A DNA stretch of 34,626 nucleotides from Alphaproteobacteria bacterium (GCA_028278105.1 JANQEX010000022.1:1-34626), one strand, 5' to 3'; shown: positions 17,971-26,511, numbered from the stretch's first letter. Notes: a model not told the origin generated them from the letters alone. Made by a program: numbers and translations.

Positions 17971-19431
17971 GTGAACGCTGGAATTTCACTGGAGATGCTG
18001 GCCTTCAATCTCAAGTTGATAGGCCACAAAAGCCGCAAAAAGGTTTTGATCAGCGCGGGCAGGCTGGAAAACAAAAAGCGGATGCTTCCCGCCATCCAAC
18101 AGTTTCTGACCCTTGAAGTCGACATCTACACGACCCCCGGCACTCATAAATTCCTGTCCGATTGCGGCATCCCGACGACGCAAATTCACAAAATAACCGA
18201 CCGTCTCGCGCCGAACATCCTGACTTTCCTCAAGGAAAACCGCTTCGACCTCGTCATCAACGTTCTGACCGGCGACGAGGATTACGATGAAGCCTCGGAC
18301 GCCAAGCTGATCCGAAAGCTTTGCATCGAAAACGGCATCCCGCTGATCACCGATTGCGACGTGGGCATCGCCACCCTTGAGCAAATCGTCGCCGACACGG
18401 CCAAAGGCACGTTCCGCTACCGCCTCGCCGACAATACCGAGCCCTGGAACCTTCGCCTGCATTTCATGGAAAAGGTCGAAAGCCTGGGCGGGTTCGCCAA
18501 TCACCACGCCCATTTCGACAAGGCCTACCTGATCAACATGGAAAATCTGCGCATGTCGCAGGTGGACATGCAGAAGAAATGGGAAATCTACCGTTATCTG
18601 AAAGAGAATTATACGCATGACGATCTGATTGAGCGCATCAGCCGCGGCCTGGAGAAGATGATCGCGCAAGGCGTCACCTATTGCCGCACCATGGTGGACG
18701 CCGACAGCACGGTGGGCCTGCTGCCCGTCACGGCGGCCATGGAAGTGAAAAAGCTCTATGCGGGAAAGATTACGTTCGAGGTCGGCGTGCAGCCGTTGCA
18801 GGGCGTACTTGATTCCGCCTCTTTCGAACAATATGCCGAGGCCTGCCGTCTCGCCGATTATTGCGGCGGGCTGCCGTCCCGGGACCGGCCGCGTCCTGAG
18901 GCGCATCTGGATATCGTTCTTGATCTGGCCAGGCGTCTGGGCAAGCCGGTGGACGTGCATGTGGATCAGGAAAACAACCCTCTTGAGGATGAGACCGAAC
19001 TGCTGGCCGCCAAAACCATCGAACACGGGATGCAGGGCCGTGTTTACGCCATCCACGCGATTTCCGTCAGCGCCAAGGACGAGCGCGAGCAGGGCCGCAT
19101 TATCGAAAAAGTGGCCGAGGCTGATCTCGGCGTGGTTGTTTGTCCGGGTGCTGCGCTAAGCATGAAGCCGCTGCCCATGCAGGCGCCGCTTCACAACTCC
19201 ATCGCGCCCTTTTCCAGGCTCCGGGAAGCCGGCGTGCGCTGCTATATGGGCGTCGACAACATTCACGACCTGTTTATGCCCATGACCGACGGCGACATCT
19301 GGACCGAATGCCGCATGCTGATGGAGGCCTGCCGCTTCTACGATATCGACGCGGTGGCGGACTGGGCCTGCGCGAAACCGCCCGCAGCCGCCTTGTTCCG
19401 GCCAAAGGCCACCCGCACAAGCGCGGCGTGA
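17971..19431 (+). CDS. MGS-like (CPSase allosteric-type) domain fused to cytosine-deaminase-like amidohydrolase barrel
   Basis: N-terminal half: 'KKVLISAGRLENKKRM...IYTTPGTHKFLSDCGIPTTQIHKI...FDLVINVLTGDEDYDEASDAKLIRKLCIENGIPLITDCDVGIATLEQI'. C-terminal half: 'HHAHFDKAYL', 'VDVHVDQENNP', 'IHAISVS', 'CPGAALSMKP', 'GVDNIHDLFMPM'. GTG at 17971 is preceded by GGAGGAG (17961-17967). Confidence 0.82.
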   Translation: MNAGISLEMLAFNLKLIGHKSRKKVLISAGRLENKKRMLPAIQQFLTLEVDIYTTPGTHKFLSDCGIPTTQIHKITDRLAPNILTFLKENRFDLVINVLTGDEDYDEASDAKLIRKLCIENGIPLITDCDVGIATLEQIVADTAKGTFRYRLADNTEPWNLRLHFMEKVESLGGFANHHAHFDKAYLINMENLRMSQVDMQKKWEIYRYLKENYTHDDLIERISRGLEKMIAQGVTYCRTMVDADSTVGLLPVTAAMEVKKLYAGKITFEVGVQPLQGVLDSASFEQYAEACRLADYCGGLPSRDRPRPEAHLDIVLDLARRLGKPVDVHVDQENNPLEDETELLAAKTIEHGMQGRVYAIHAISVSAKDEREQGRIIEKVAEADLGVVVCPGAALSMKPLPMQAPLHNSIAPFSRLREAGVRCYMGVDNIHDLFMPMTDGDIWTECRMLMEACRFYDIDAVADWACAKPPAAALFRPKATRTSAA

Positions 19432-19471
19432 AGGGAAATGGGCTGAATATGACATATAGGCTATAAAACCA

Positions 19472-19589
19472 ACCCCTCTCCCCCTTGGGGGAGAGGTTGC
19501 AAGAGCTTGGGTTTAGATGCGAAGCAGCTAAACCCTTAGCTCTTGCTGGTGAGGGAGTACCCTCCCCTAACCCCTCCCAGAGGGAGGGG
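19472..19589. repeat. Composite palindromic element downstream of the MGS-amidohydrolase gene
   Basis: CCCCTCTCCCCC arm, GCAAGAGCTTGGGTTTAG...CTAAACCCTTAGCTCTTGC long hairpin, then CCTCCCCTAACCCCTCCCAGAGGGAGGGG. Confidence 0.85.
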
Positions 19590-19601
19590 AATAAAAATCA
19601 C

Positions 19602-19637
19602 ATCCCCCTCCCTTTGGGAGGGGGATATATTTTTTCC
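19602..19637 (+). terminator. Perfect hairpin ATCCCCCTCCC-TTT-GGGAGGGGGAT followed by a T-rich tract; repeat-derived candidate terminator
   Basis: 11-bp perfect stem, 3-nt loop, followed by ATATTTTTT. Confidence 0.45.
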
Positions 19638-19711
19638 GTTTGTGCCAAAATTTTTTCCCTCCAAAAAATCAACCCTTCTCAACCACAATTCGGCATGCCA
19701 CAATCCGGGCT

Positions 19712-20359
19712 ATGCCCACCTCCCCCCTGCCGGGCGTTCCTGAAACGCCCGACCCGATTTTTGGCATTCTCTTCGGGCTAGGCCTTTGCCTCGCCGCCTA
19801 TCTGCTGGGAAGCATTCCCTTCGGCCTGCTGCTGGGCAAGGGCTTCGGGCTTGGCGATATCCGCAAGACCGGCTCCGGCAATATCGGCGCGACCAATGTT
19901 CTGCGCGCCGGCAACAAGCCCTTGGCGCTTGCCGTCCTGCTGCTGGATGGCGGCAAGGGCGTGTTGGCCGTGCTGGCGGGCCGCGCCATGAATATCGATG
20001 AGGCCCTGCCCGTTCTGCTTGGCATGTGCGCGGTGATGGGGCATGTGTTTCCGGTATGGCTGAAATTCAGGGGCGGCAAGGGCGTGGCGACATCCCTTGG
20101 CGTGATGACCGCGCTTCACTGGCCCATCGGCCTTTGCATGATGGCTGCCTGGCTGGTGATGGCCGCCCTCTTCCGCTATTCATCTTTTTCGGCCTTATGC
20201 GCCTTCGCCGCGGCGCCCGTATTGGCCTGGTATTTCGGGAAGGACATCCTGATCATGCCCGCGCTGGCCCTGGCGGCGCTGATTGCCCTTATGCACCGCG
20301 AGAATATCCGGCGGCTCCTTGCGCGCACCGAAACCAAGATCGGGCAAAAGGCGCAATGA
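19712..20359 (+). CDS. plsY: Glycerol-3-phosphate acyltransferase PlsY
   Basis: 'YLLGSIPFGLLLGK', 'DIRKTGSGNIGATNVLRAGNK', 'KFRGGKGVATSLGV'. Confidence 0.95.
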   Translation: MPTSPLPGVPETPDPIFGILFGLGLCLAAYLLGSIPFGLLLGKGFGLGDIRKTGSGNIGATNVLRAGNKPLALAVLLLDGGKGVLAVLAGRAMNIDEALPVLLGMCAVMGHVFPVWLKFRGGKGVATSLGVMTALHWPIGLCMMAAWLVMAALFRYSSFSALCAFAAAPVLAWYFGKDILIMPALALAALIALMHRENIRRLLARTETKIGQKAQ

Positions 20360-21465
20360 CCACGCTGCAAACCCTGGACCGTGACGAGCGGCTTGACTGG
20401 CTTTGCCTGTTCCGCTCCGAAAATGTGGGGCCGATCACTTTTCACCGGCTGATCGCGCGCTGCGGCGGCGCGAAGAACGCCCTTGCCCGCCTGCCGGACA
20501 TGGCGGCGCGCGGCGGCAAGCGCATCCAGCCCTATGCGCGCGACAAGGCGGAAGCCGAGCTTGACGCGCTGGAAGAGGCGGGCGGCTTCATGCTGGCAAG
20601 CTGCGAGCCGGGTTATCCCCGCGCCCTGGCGGCGATTGAAGACGCACCGCCCGTTGTCAGCGTGCTGGGCCGGCGTGATGTTCTGGACAAGCCGCGCCGC
20701 CTTGCCATGGTGGGATCGCGCAACGCCTCGTTGAACGGACGGCAATTCGCCGAACGGCTCGCGCGTGATTGCGGGCAGGCGGGCTTCACGATTGTGTCGG
20801 GCCTTGCGCGCGGCATTGACGCCGCCGCCCATCGCGGCGGGCTGGCCGGCGGAACCATCGCGGTTCTCGGCTGCGGCGTCGATATCGCCTATCCCGAAGA
20901 AAACCGCCCGCTATACGAGGAAATCCGCGAGGCGGGCGCGCTGGTCAGCGAATGCGTTCTGGGCGCGGCCCCTTCGGCGCGCCAGTTCCCGCGGCGCAAC
21001 CGCATCATATCCGGCCTCAGCGAGGGCGTCGTGGTGGTGGAGGCGGTGCAGGCTTCGGGTTCCCTCATCACCGCCCGGCTTGCGCTGGAGCAGGGGCGCG
21101 AGGTCTTTGCCGTTCCCGGCTCGCCGCTTGATCCGCGCTGTGCTGGAACCAACAACCTTCTGCGTCAGGGCGCGCGGATGGCTGAAAACGCGCAGGATGT
21201 CATAAACGAGTTGGAAGGCGGCGGGCTCCGCCTTGCCGAACCCGCCTCCGGCTTTACCGAAACGCAAGAGATGCTGGACGAGGCCGATATCAATCACGCG
21301 CGGGCGAAGCTGCTGGAGATTCTCGGCCCCAGCCCCTTGCAACTCAACGACGTGATCCGCGACGCGGGACTGCCGGTCGCGGCCATCCTGGTTGCGCTTT
21401 TGGAACTGGAACTGGCCGGAAAAGCCGAGCGCCAGCCGGGCGGTCACGTCTGTTTGTTGACGTAA
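20356..21465 (+). CDS. dprA: DNA-protecting protein DprA
   Basis: 'LAMVGSRNASLNGRQFAERLARDCGQAGFTIVSGLARGIDAAAHRGGL', C-terminal winged-helix-like region. ATGA overlap with plsY; ORF start trimmed from 20026. Confidence 0.95.
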   Translation: MTTLQTLDRDERLDWLCLFRSENVGPITFHRLIARCGGAKNALARLPDMAARGGKRIQPYARDKAEAELDALEEAGGFMLASCEPGYPRALAAIEDAPPVVSVLGRRDVLDKPRRLAMVGSRNASLNGRQFAERLARDCGQAGFTIVSGLARGIDAAAHRGGLAGGTIAVLGCGVDIAYPEENRPLYEEIREAGALVSECVLGAAPSARQFPRRNRIISGLSEGVVVVEAVQASGSLITARLALEQGREVFAVPGSPLDPRCAGTNNLLRQGARMAENAQDVINELEGGGLRLAEPASGFTETQEMLDEADINHARAKLLEILGPSPLQLNDVIRDAGLPVAAILVALLELELAGKAERQPGGHVCLLT

Positions 21466-21547
21466 CGCCGTCAAATACGCTACACGCCTCATCCGCTAAT
21501 TGTTTTTTAACCGCGGGCCGTTACATGGCCTGTCAGGGAAGATTGTC

Positions 21548-24229
21548 TTGTCCGAAAGCAAGCTCGTCATCGTTGAATCGCCCGCCAAGGCGAAAACCAT
21601 CAATAAATATCTGGGCAGCGGCTTCAAGGTGCTGGCCTCGTTCGGCCATATCCGCGACCTGCCGCCCAAGGATGGGTCCGTGCGCCCGGACGAGGACTTC
21701 GCCATGGACTGGGAACTGGGCGGCCGCGCCGCCCGGCCGGTAGGCGACATCGCCAGGGCGATGAAAGAGGCCGACACGCTTTACCTCGCCTCGGACCCCG
21801 ACCGCGAGGGCGAGGCCATTGCCTGGCACGTGCATGAGGAGCTGGCGCGCCGGAGCCTCCTGAAAGGCAAAAAGGTTCACCGCATCGCCTTCAACGAGAT
21901 CACCAGGCCGGCGGTGAAGGCCGCGCTCGCGGCGCCACGCGACCTTGATGAAAACCTGATCGACGCCTATATGGCCCGCCGCGCGCTGGATTATCTGGTG
22001 GGCTTTTCGCTGTCGCCCGTCCTGTGGCGCAAGCTGCCGGGCGCGCGCTCGGCCGGGCGCGTGCAATCCGTCGCCCTGCGCCTGATCTGCGAGCGCGAGG
22101 AGGAGATTGAAAAATTCGTCCCGCGGGAATACTGGACGATTGAAGCGGTATTCCTCACCGCCAGGGGCGAGAAAATCTTCGCCCGCCTTTCGCGGTTCGA
22201 CGGCGGGAAGGTTGAAAAATTCAGCTTCACGAACGAGGCCGATGCGAAAGCCGCCCTGGCCGCGCTGGAGCCCCTGCTCTGGAAAGTGGGCAGCGTGGAG
22301 CACCGCGAGGTGCGGCGCAACCCCTACCCGCCCTTCACCACCTCCACCTTGCAGATGGAGGCCTCGCGCAAGCTGGGACTTTCCGCGACGCGCACCATGC
22401 GCATCGCGCAAAACCTGTATGAGGGTCTGGAGATCGCGGGCGAAACCGTCGGCCTCATCACCTATATGCGCACCGACGGCGTGACGCTGTCGCAGGAGGC
22501 CGTCACCGGCGCGCGGAGCGTCATCGCGGCGCAATACGGCAAAAACTATCTTCCCGCCAGCCCCCGCCTGTACAAGACGGTGGCCAAAACGGCGCAGGAG
22601 GCGCATGAGGCCATTCGTCCCACCGACCTGGCCCGCCTGCCCGCCTCGCTGGCGAAGCATCTGGAGCCGGACGCGCTGAAACTCTACACCCTTATCTGGC
22701 AACGCACCGTGGCCAGCCAGATGGAAAGCGCGCTGCTGGACCAGGTGAGCGTGGATATCGAAAGCGGCGCGCACGCTTTTCGCGCCAGCGGGTCGGTGGT
22801 GGTGTTTGATGGTCATCTGCGCGCCTATGAGGATGAAAAGGACGACAGCGTTTCCGGCAAGGAAGAGGAATCTTCCGCCCGCCTGCCGGCCGTGAATACC
22901 GGTCAGAAGCTGGAAAAGGAAACCCTTGTCCCCAACCAGCATTTCACCGAACCGCCGCCGCGCTACTCGGAAGCCAGTTTGATCAAAAAGCTGGAGGAAC
23001 TCGGCATCGGCCGCCCCTCCACCTATGTCAGCATCATCCAGGTGTTGCAGGACCGCGATTACGTCACGCTGGAAAAGCGCCGCTTCATGCCCGAAGACCG
23101 CGGGCGGCTCGTCACGGCCTTCCTGACGAATTTCTTCGAGCATTACGTGGAATACGGCTTCACCGCCAATCTGGAAGAGAAGCTGGACGACATCGCCGCG
23201 GGCTCGCTGAACTGGAAAAAGCTGCTGCGTGAATTCTGGGATGATTTTTCCGCCGCCATCGGCGGCACCAGGGATTTGAAGGTCAGCGACGTGATCGACG
23301 CCATCGACGCGCAACTGGGTCCGCATTTCTTCGTGCCCACGCCGGAGGATCCCGAACCAAGAGTCTGCAAGGCCTGCGGTACCGGCCGCCTTGGGCTGAA
23401 GCTGGGGCGGCATGGGGCCTTTATTGGCTGTTCCAATTATCCCGAATGCAAATATACAAGGCCGCTTGTGGCCGGCGGCGGCGACGCCTTGCGGCAGGAA
23501 GGACCGAAAATTCTTGGCAAGGATCCCGCAACCGGCGGCGAGGTAAGCCTGCGCAGCGGCCCCTATGGCCCCTATGTGCAGCTTGACCCGCCACCCGGCA
23601 GCGTCCCGGCGCCGGAGCCGGAGCCGGAAGAAAAACCCGCCAAGGGCAAGAAAAAGAAAGCGAAGAAACCCAAGGGACCAAAGCCCAAACGCGCCTCGCT
23701 GCCCAAAGGCGTCGACGCGCAAACCGTTGATCTTGAAAAAGCGCTTTCATGGCTGGCTTTGCCGCGCGACGTGGGCAAGCATCCCGACACGGGCGAGATG
23801 ATCCAGGCCGGCCTTGGCCGCTTTGGCCCTTACTTGAAACTGGGCACGACTTACAAATCTCTCACAAAGGAAGACGATGTTCTGACCATCGGCCTGAACC
23901 GCGCCACGGTGCTGATCGCCGAAGCGCTGGAAAAGAAAAAAGCCATGGCCGGACGCGAACTCGGAAAGCATCCCGAAGACGGCAATCCCGTCACGGTGCA
24001 ACCCGGCCGCTTTGGTCCTTATGTAAGGCACGGCAAGACCTACGCCAACCTGCCCAAAGACAAAACCCCCGACGGCACAACCTTTGAAGAGGCGCTGGAG
24101 CTGTTAAAGCAAAAGGCGGGCGGCAAAAAAGCCAAAACCGCCGCCCATGAAGACGGCAAGAAAAAAGCGTTTGCAAAACCGGCGAAGAAACGCGCCACCA
24201 AAGCCAGGACAACAAGAAAAAAGGCATGA
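21548..24229 (+). CDS. topA: DNA topoisomerase I
   Basis: 'KLVIVESPAKAKTINKYLG', Toprim 'LASDPDREGEAIAWH', 'GLITYMRTDG', zinc finger 'CKACGTGRLGLKLGRHGAFIGCSNYPEC', Lys-rich tail. Probable TTG start at 21548 (or TTG 21500). Confidence 0.95.
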   Translation: MSESKLVIVESPAKAKTINKYLGSGFKVLASFGHIRDLPPKDGSVRPDEDFAMDWELGGRAARPVGDIARAMKEADTLYLASDPDREGEAIAWHVHEELARRSLLKGKKVHRIAFNEITRPAVKAALAAPRDLDENLIDAYMARRALDYLVGFSLSPVLWRKLPGARSAGRVQSVALRLICEREEEIEKFVPREYWTIEAVFLTARGEKIFARLSRFDGGKVEKFSFTNEADAKAALAALEPLLWKVGSVEHREVRRNPYPPFTTSTLQMEASRKLGLSATRTMRIAQNLYEGLEIAGETVGLITYMRTDGVTLSQEAVTGARSVIAAQYGKNYLPASPRLYKTVAKTAQEAHEAIRPTDLARLPASLAKHLEPDALKLYTLIWQRTVASQMESALLDQVSVDIESGAHAFRASGSVVVFDGHLRAYEDEKDDSVSGKEEESSARLPAVNTGQKLEKETLVPNQHFTEPPPRYSEASLIKKLEELGIGRPSTYVSIIQVLQDRDYVTLEKRRFMPEDRGRLVTAFLTNFFEHYVEYGFTANLEEKLDDIAAGSLNWKKLLREFWDDFSAAIGGTRDLKVSDVIDAIDAQLGPHFFVPTPEDPEPRVCKACGTGRLGLKLGRHGAFIGCSNYPECKYTRPLVAGGGDALRQEGPKILGKDPATGGEVSLRSGPYGPYVQLDPPPGSVPAPEPEPEEKPAKGKKKKAKKPKGPKPKRASLPKGVDAQTVDLEKALSWLALPRDVGKHPDTGEMIQAGLGRFGPYLKLGTTYKSLTKEDDVLTIGLNRATVLIAEALEKKKAMAGRELGKHPEDGNPVTVQPGRFGPYVRHGKTYANLPKDKTPDGTTFEEALELLKQKAGGKKAKTAAHEDGKKKAFAKPAKKRATKARTTRKKA

Positions 24230-24249
24230 TTTCCTCTCCCCTTGCACCC

Positions 24250-24315
24250 CTTCGCCAAGGCTACGGCGAGGTCTTGGCGTACCCGTCGCGCCGAAGCTTT
24301 TGCGGAGGCGGAAAA
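24250..24315. repeat. TTCGCC..GGCTACGGCGAGGTCTTGGCGTACCCGTCGCGCCGAAGCTT repeat, copy 1
   Basis: Near-identical copies at 34362-34435 and 34571-34626 in the same orientation. Confidence 0.88.
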
Positions 24316-24322
24316 TCCGGAA

Positions 24323-24372
24323 TCCAGCAACCGCCGAAGGTGGTTACATGTTGCCTATGGCAACACGCTGGA
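24323..24372. repeat. 50-bp three-way-junction palindromic repeat, copy 2
   Basis: TCCAGCAACCGCCGAAGGTGGTTACATGTTGCCTATGGCAACACGCTGGA. Confidence 0.85.
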
Positions 24373-24387
24373 TGCCAGCTTTCGGTA

Positions 24388-24491
24388 GTGTCTCACTTTG
24401 GAAATCACCCCCGCGAAGGCGGGGGTCCCATTTGATTAAAAACAATGGGATGCCCGCCTGCGCGGGCATGATATTTTTCAAACTGAGACAC
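24388..24491. repeat. Branched inverted-repeat element upstream of rnr
   Basis: Outer arms GTGTCTCACTTTGGAAAT / ATTTTTCAAACTGAGACAC enclose hairpins ACCCCCGCGAAGGCGGGGGT, TCCCATT..AATGGGA and TGCCCGCCTGCGCGGGCA. Confidence 0.8.
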
Positions 24492-24519
24492 CACCCAGCT
24501 TTCGCTGGCATGATATTTT

Positions 24520-26511
24520 ATGTTAGTTTCGATTAAACTCCAACAGATCCGCATCTCAATATTCCCCATCTTGAAAAAACGCTCCCCCAAAAAATTTCAC
24601 AAAAAATACGGCCCTGCGGCGCGGCGGCTGCCGCCGCATGTCAAGGACAGCGGGAACGAAAAAACACGCGGCAAAAACAAAGACTTCAAAGAGCGCGAGG
24701 ACATCACCCGCCTTGTCGGCATGATCGAAAAAACCGGCCCTGCGCTTCACCTGCGCCCCGCCAGCCGGAAAATCCCCGGTGAATTCGTCCTTGCGCCAAA
24801 ACAGGATATTCCCGCCAAACCCGGCGAGCTGGCATTGGCCGAGGTCATCCCTGACCCGCGCTTCGGGCCAAAACGGGTGAAGCTTCTGGAAAATCTTGGC
24901 CCTTTCGACGCGCCGGGCGCCGTCAGCCTGATGGCCATCGCGGGGCAGGACATTCCCTTCACCTTTCCCGCCCCGGTTCTGGCCGAGGCCGAGGCGCTGA
25001 AACCCGCCACGCCGGAAGAGCGCGAGGATTTGCGGAACTTTTCCCTTGTTACCATCGACGGCAAAGACGCCCGCGATTTCGACGACGCGGTTTTCGCCGA
25101 AGCCGACAATGATCCCGCCAACGAAGGCGGCTGGAAACTGATCGTGGCGATTGCCGATGTTTCCTGTTATGTACGGGCCGGCACAAGGCTGGACCGCGAG
25201 GCGTACAGGCGCGGCAATTCGGTTTACTTCCCCGACCGTGTCGTGCCCATGCTGCCCGAAGCGCTGTCGAACGAACTCTGTTCCCTAAAGCCCAGGGTGG
25301 ACCGCGCCTGTCTCGCCGCGCACCTGACCATCGACCGGCACGGCGCGCTGTTAAAGTTTCGCTTCAACCGCGCCGTGATGCGTTCCGCCGCGCGCCTGAC
25401 CTATGAGCAGGTTCAGGCGGCCGCCAACGGCAATCCCGATCCCATCGCCGCCGGGCTGATGGACAAGGCGATCATGCCGCTTTACGCCGCCTATGCGGTT
25501 CTGCTGCGGGCGCGCAAAAAACGCGGCGCGCTGGACCTCGACATTCAGGAAAACCATATCCGCCTCGGCAAGGACGGGCGCGTGGCGCATATCGGCCCGC
25601 GCGAGCGGCTGGATTCCCACAAGCTGATCGAGGAATTCATGGTGCTGGCCAATGTGGCGGCGGCCACCGCCCTGCAGGACGCGGGCATGGCCGGGCTTTA
25701 CCGCGTGCATGATGCTCCCAGCGCCGAAAAGATTGAATCCCTGCGCGAATTCCTGAAAGGGTTCGGCATCAACCTGCCGCCCGGCAAGCAGCTTCGCCCC
25801 ATCGATCTGGCCCGCGTTCTGGAGAAATTCATCGGCACCGGCCATGCGCCGGTGATGAACGAGGTCATGCTGCGCAACCAGTCGCAGGCCGTCTACAGCG
25901 CCGGGAATACCGGCCATTTCGGCCTGGCTCTCGCGCGCTATGCCCATTTCACCTCGCCCATCCGGCGCTATGCCGATCTGGTGGCGCACCGGGCCCTGGT
26001 GCGCCTGTTCCGTCTTGGCGAAGGCGGCTTGACGAATGATGAAAGGAGCGCGCTGGAAGAAACCGGGCTGCATATCTCGCGCACCGAGCGCCGCGCGATT
26101 GAGGCCGAGCGCGAGGCGCAGGACCGCTACGCCTCGCTTTACATGGCCGAACAGGTTGGCGGCATTTTTGAAGGCCGCATCAGCGGCGTGACGCGGTCGG
26201 GCGTTTTCGTGCGCCTGGCCGGGACGGGCGCGGACGGACTGCTGCCCATGTCGTCCCTGCCGTCCGATTTTTACCTGTTCGATGAAAAGCACCACCGTTT
26301 GCGCGGCCGGCATCACGGCAGGATTTTCCGGCTGGCCGATGTGTTGCGCGTACGGCTGATCGCGGCCGACCCGCTGACCGGCAGCCTGCGCTTCGCCCTT
26401 GCGGAAAGCGACAGCTTCGAACGCCGTTCCACCGCCGAAACCGGGAATCGCCCCCCGCGCCGGGGCGAAAAACATCGCCGCTCCCGTTCCAGACAAGGGC
26501 GGAAATTTTAG
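24520..26511 (+). CDS. rnr: Ribonuclease R (short N-terminus)
   Basis: RNB motif 'TIDGKDARDFDDAVFAE', 'YAHFTSPIRRYADLVAHRAL', C-terminal S1 domain. 663 aa; N-terminal HTH/first cold-shock domain not evident. Confidence 0.92.
   Translation: MLVSIKLQQIRISIFPILKKRSPKKFHKKYGPAARRLPPHVKDSGNEKTRGKNKDFKEREDITRLVGMIEKTGPALHLRPASRKIPGEFVLAPKQDIPAKPGELALAEVIPDPRFGPKRVKLLENLGPFDAPGAVSLMAIAGQDIPFTFPAPVLAEAEALKPATPEEREDLRNFSLVTIDGKDARDFDDAVFAEADNDPANEGGWKLIVAIADVSCYVRAGTRLDREAYRRGNSVYFPDRVVPMLPEALSNELCSLKPRVDRACLAAHLTIDRHGALLKFRFNRAVMRSAARLTYEQVQAAANGNPDPIAAGLMDKAIMPLYAAYAVLLRARKKRGALDLDIQENHIRLGKDGRVAHIGPRERLDSHKLIEEFMVLANVAAATALQDAGMAGLYRVHDAPSAEKIESLREFLKGFGINLPPGKQLRPIDLARVLEKFIGTGHAPVMNEVMLRNQSQAVYSAGNTGHFGLALARYAHFTSPIRRYADLVAHRALVRLFRLGEGGLTNDERSALEETGLHISRTERRAIEAEREAQDRYASLYMAEQVGGIFEGRISGVTRSGVFVRLAGTGADGLLPMSSLPSDFYLFDEKHHRLRGRHHGRIFRLADVLRVRLIAADPLTGSLRFALAESDSFERRSTAETGNRPPRRGEKHRRSRSRQGRKF

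Noticed and set aside
19485-19781. 98 aa ORF (MGERLQELGFRCEAAKPLALAGEGVPSPNPSQREG...)
   Set aside because: Translated repeat DNA (PSPNPSQREG-type peptides), not an independent gene.
21533-23722. 729 aa minus-strand ORF across topA
   Set aside because: Antisense shadow of a clear topA gene in high-GC DNA; Arg/Gly/Ala-rich with no recognisable domain.
24147-24536. 129 aa ORF between topA and rnr as a possible lost N-terminus of RNase R
   Set aside because: Encodes the topA tail in another frame plus repeats; no HTH or cold-shock motif seen.
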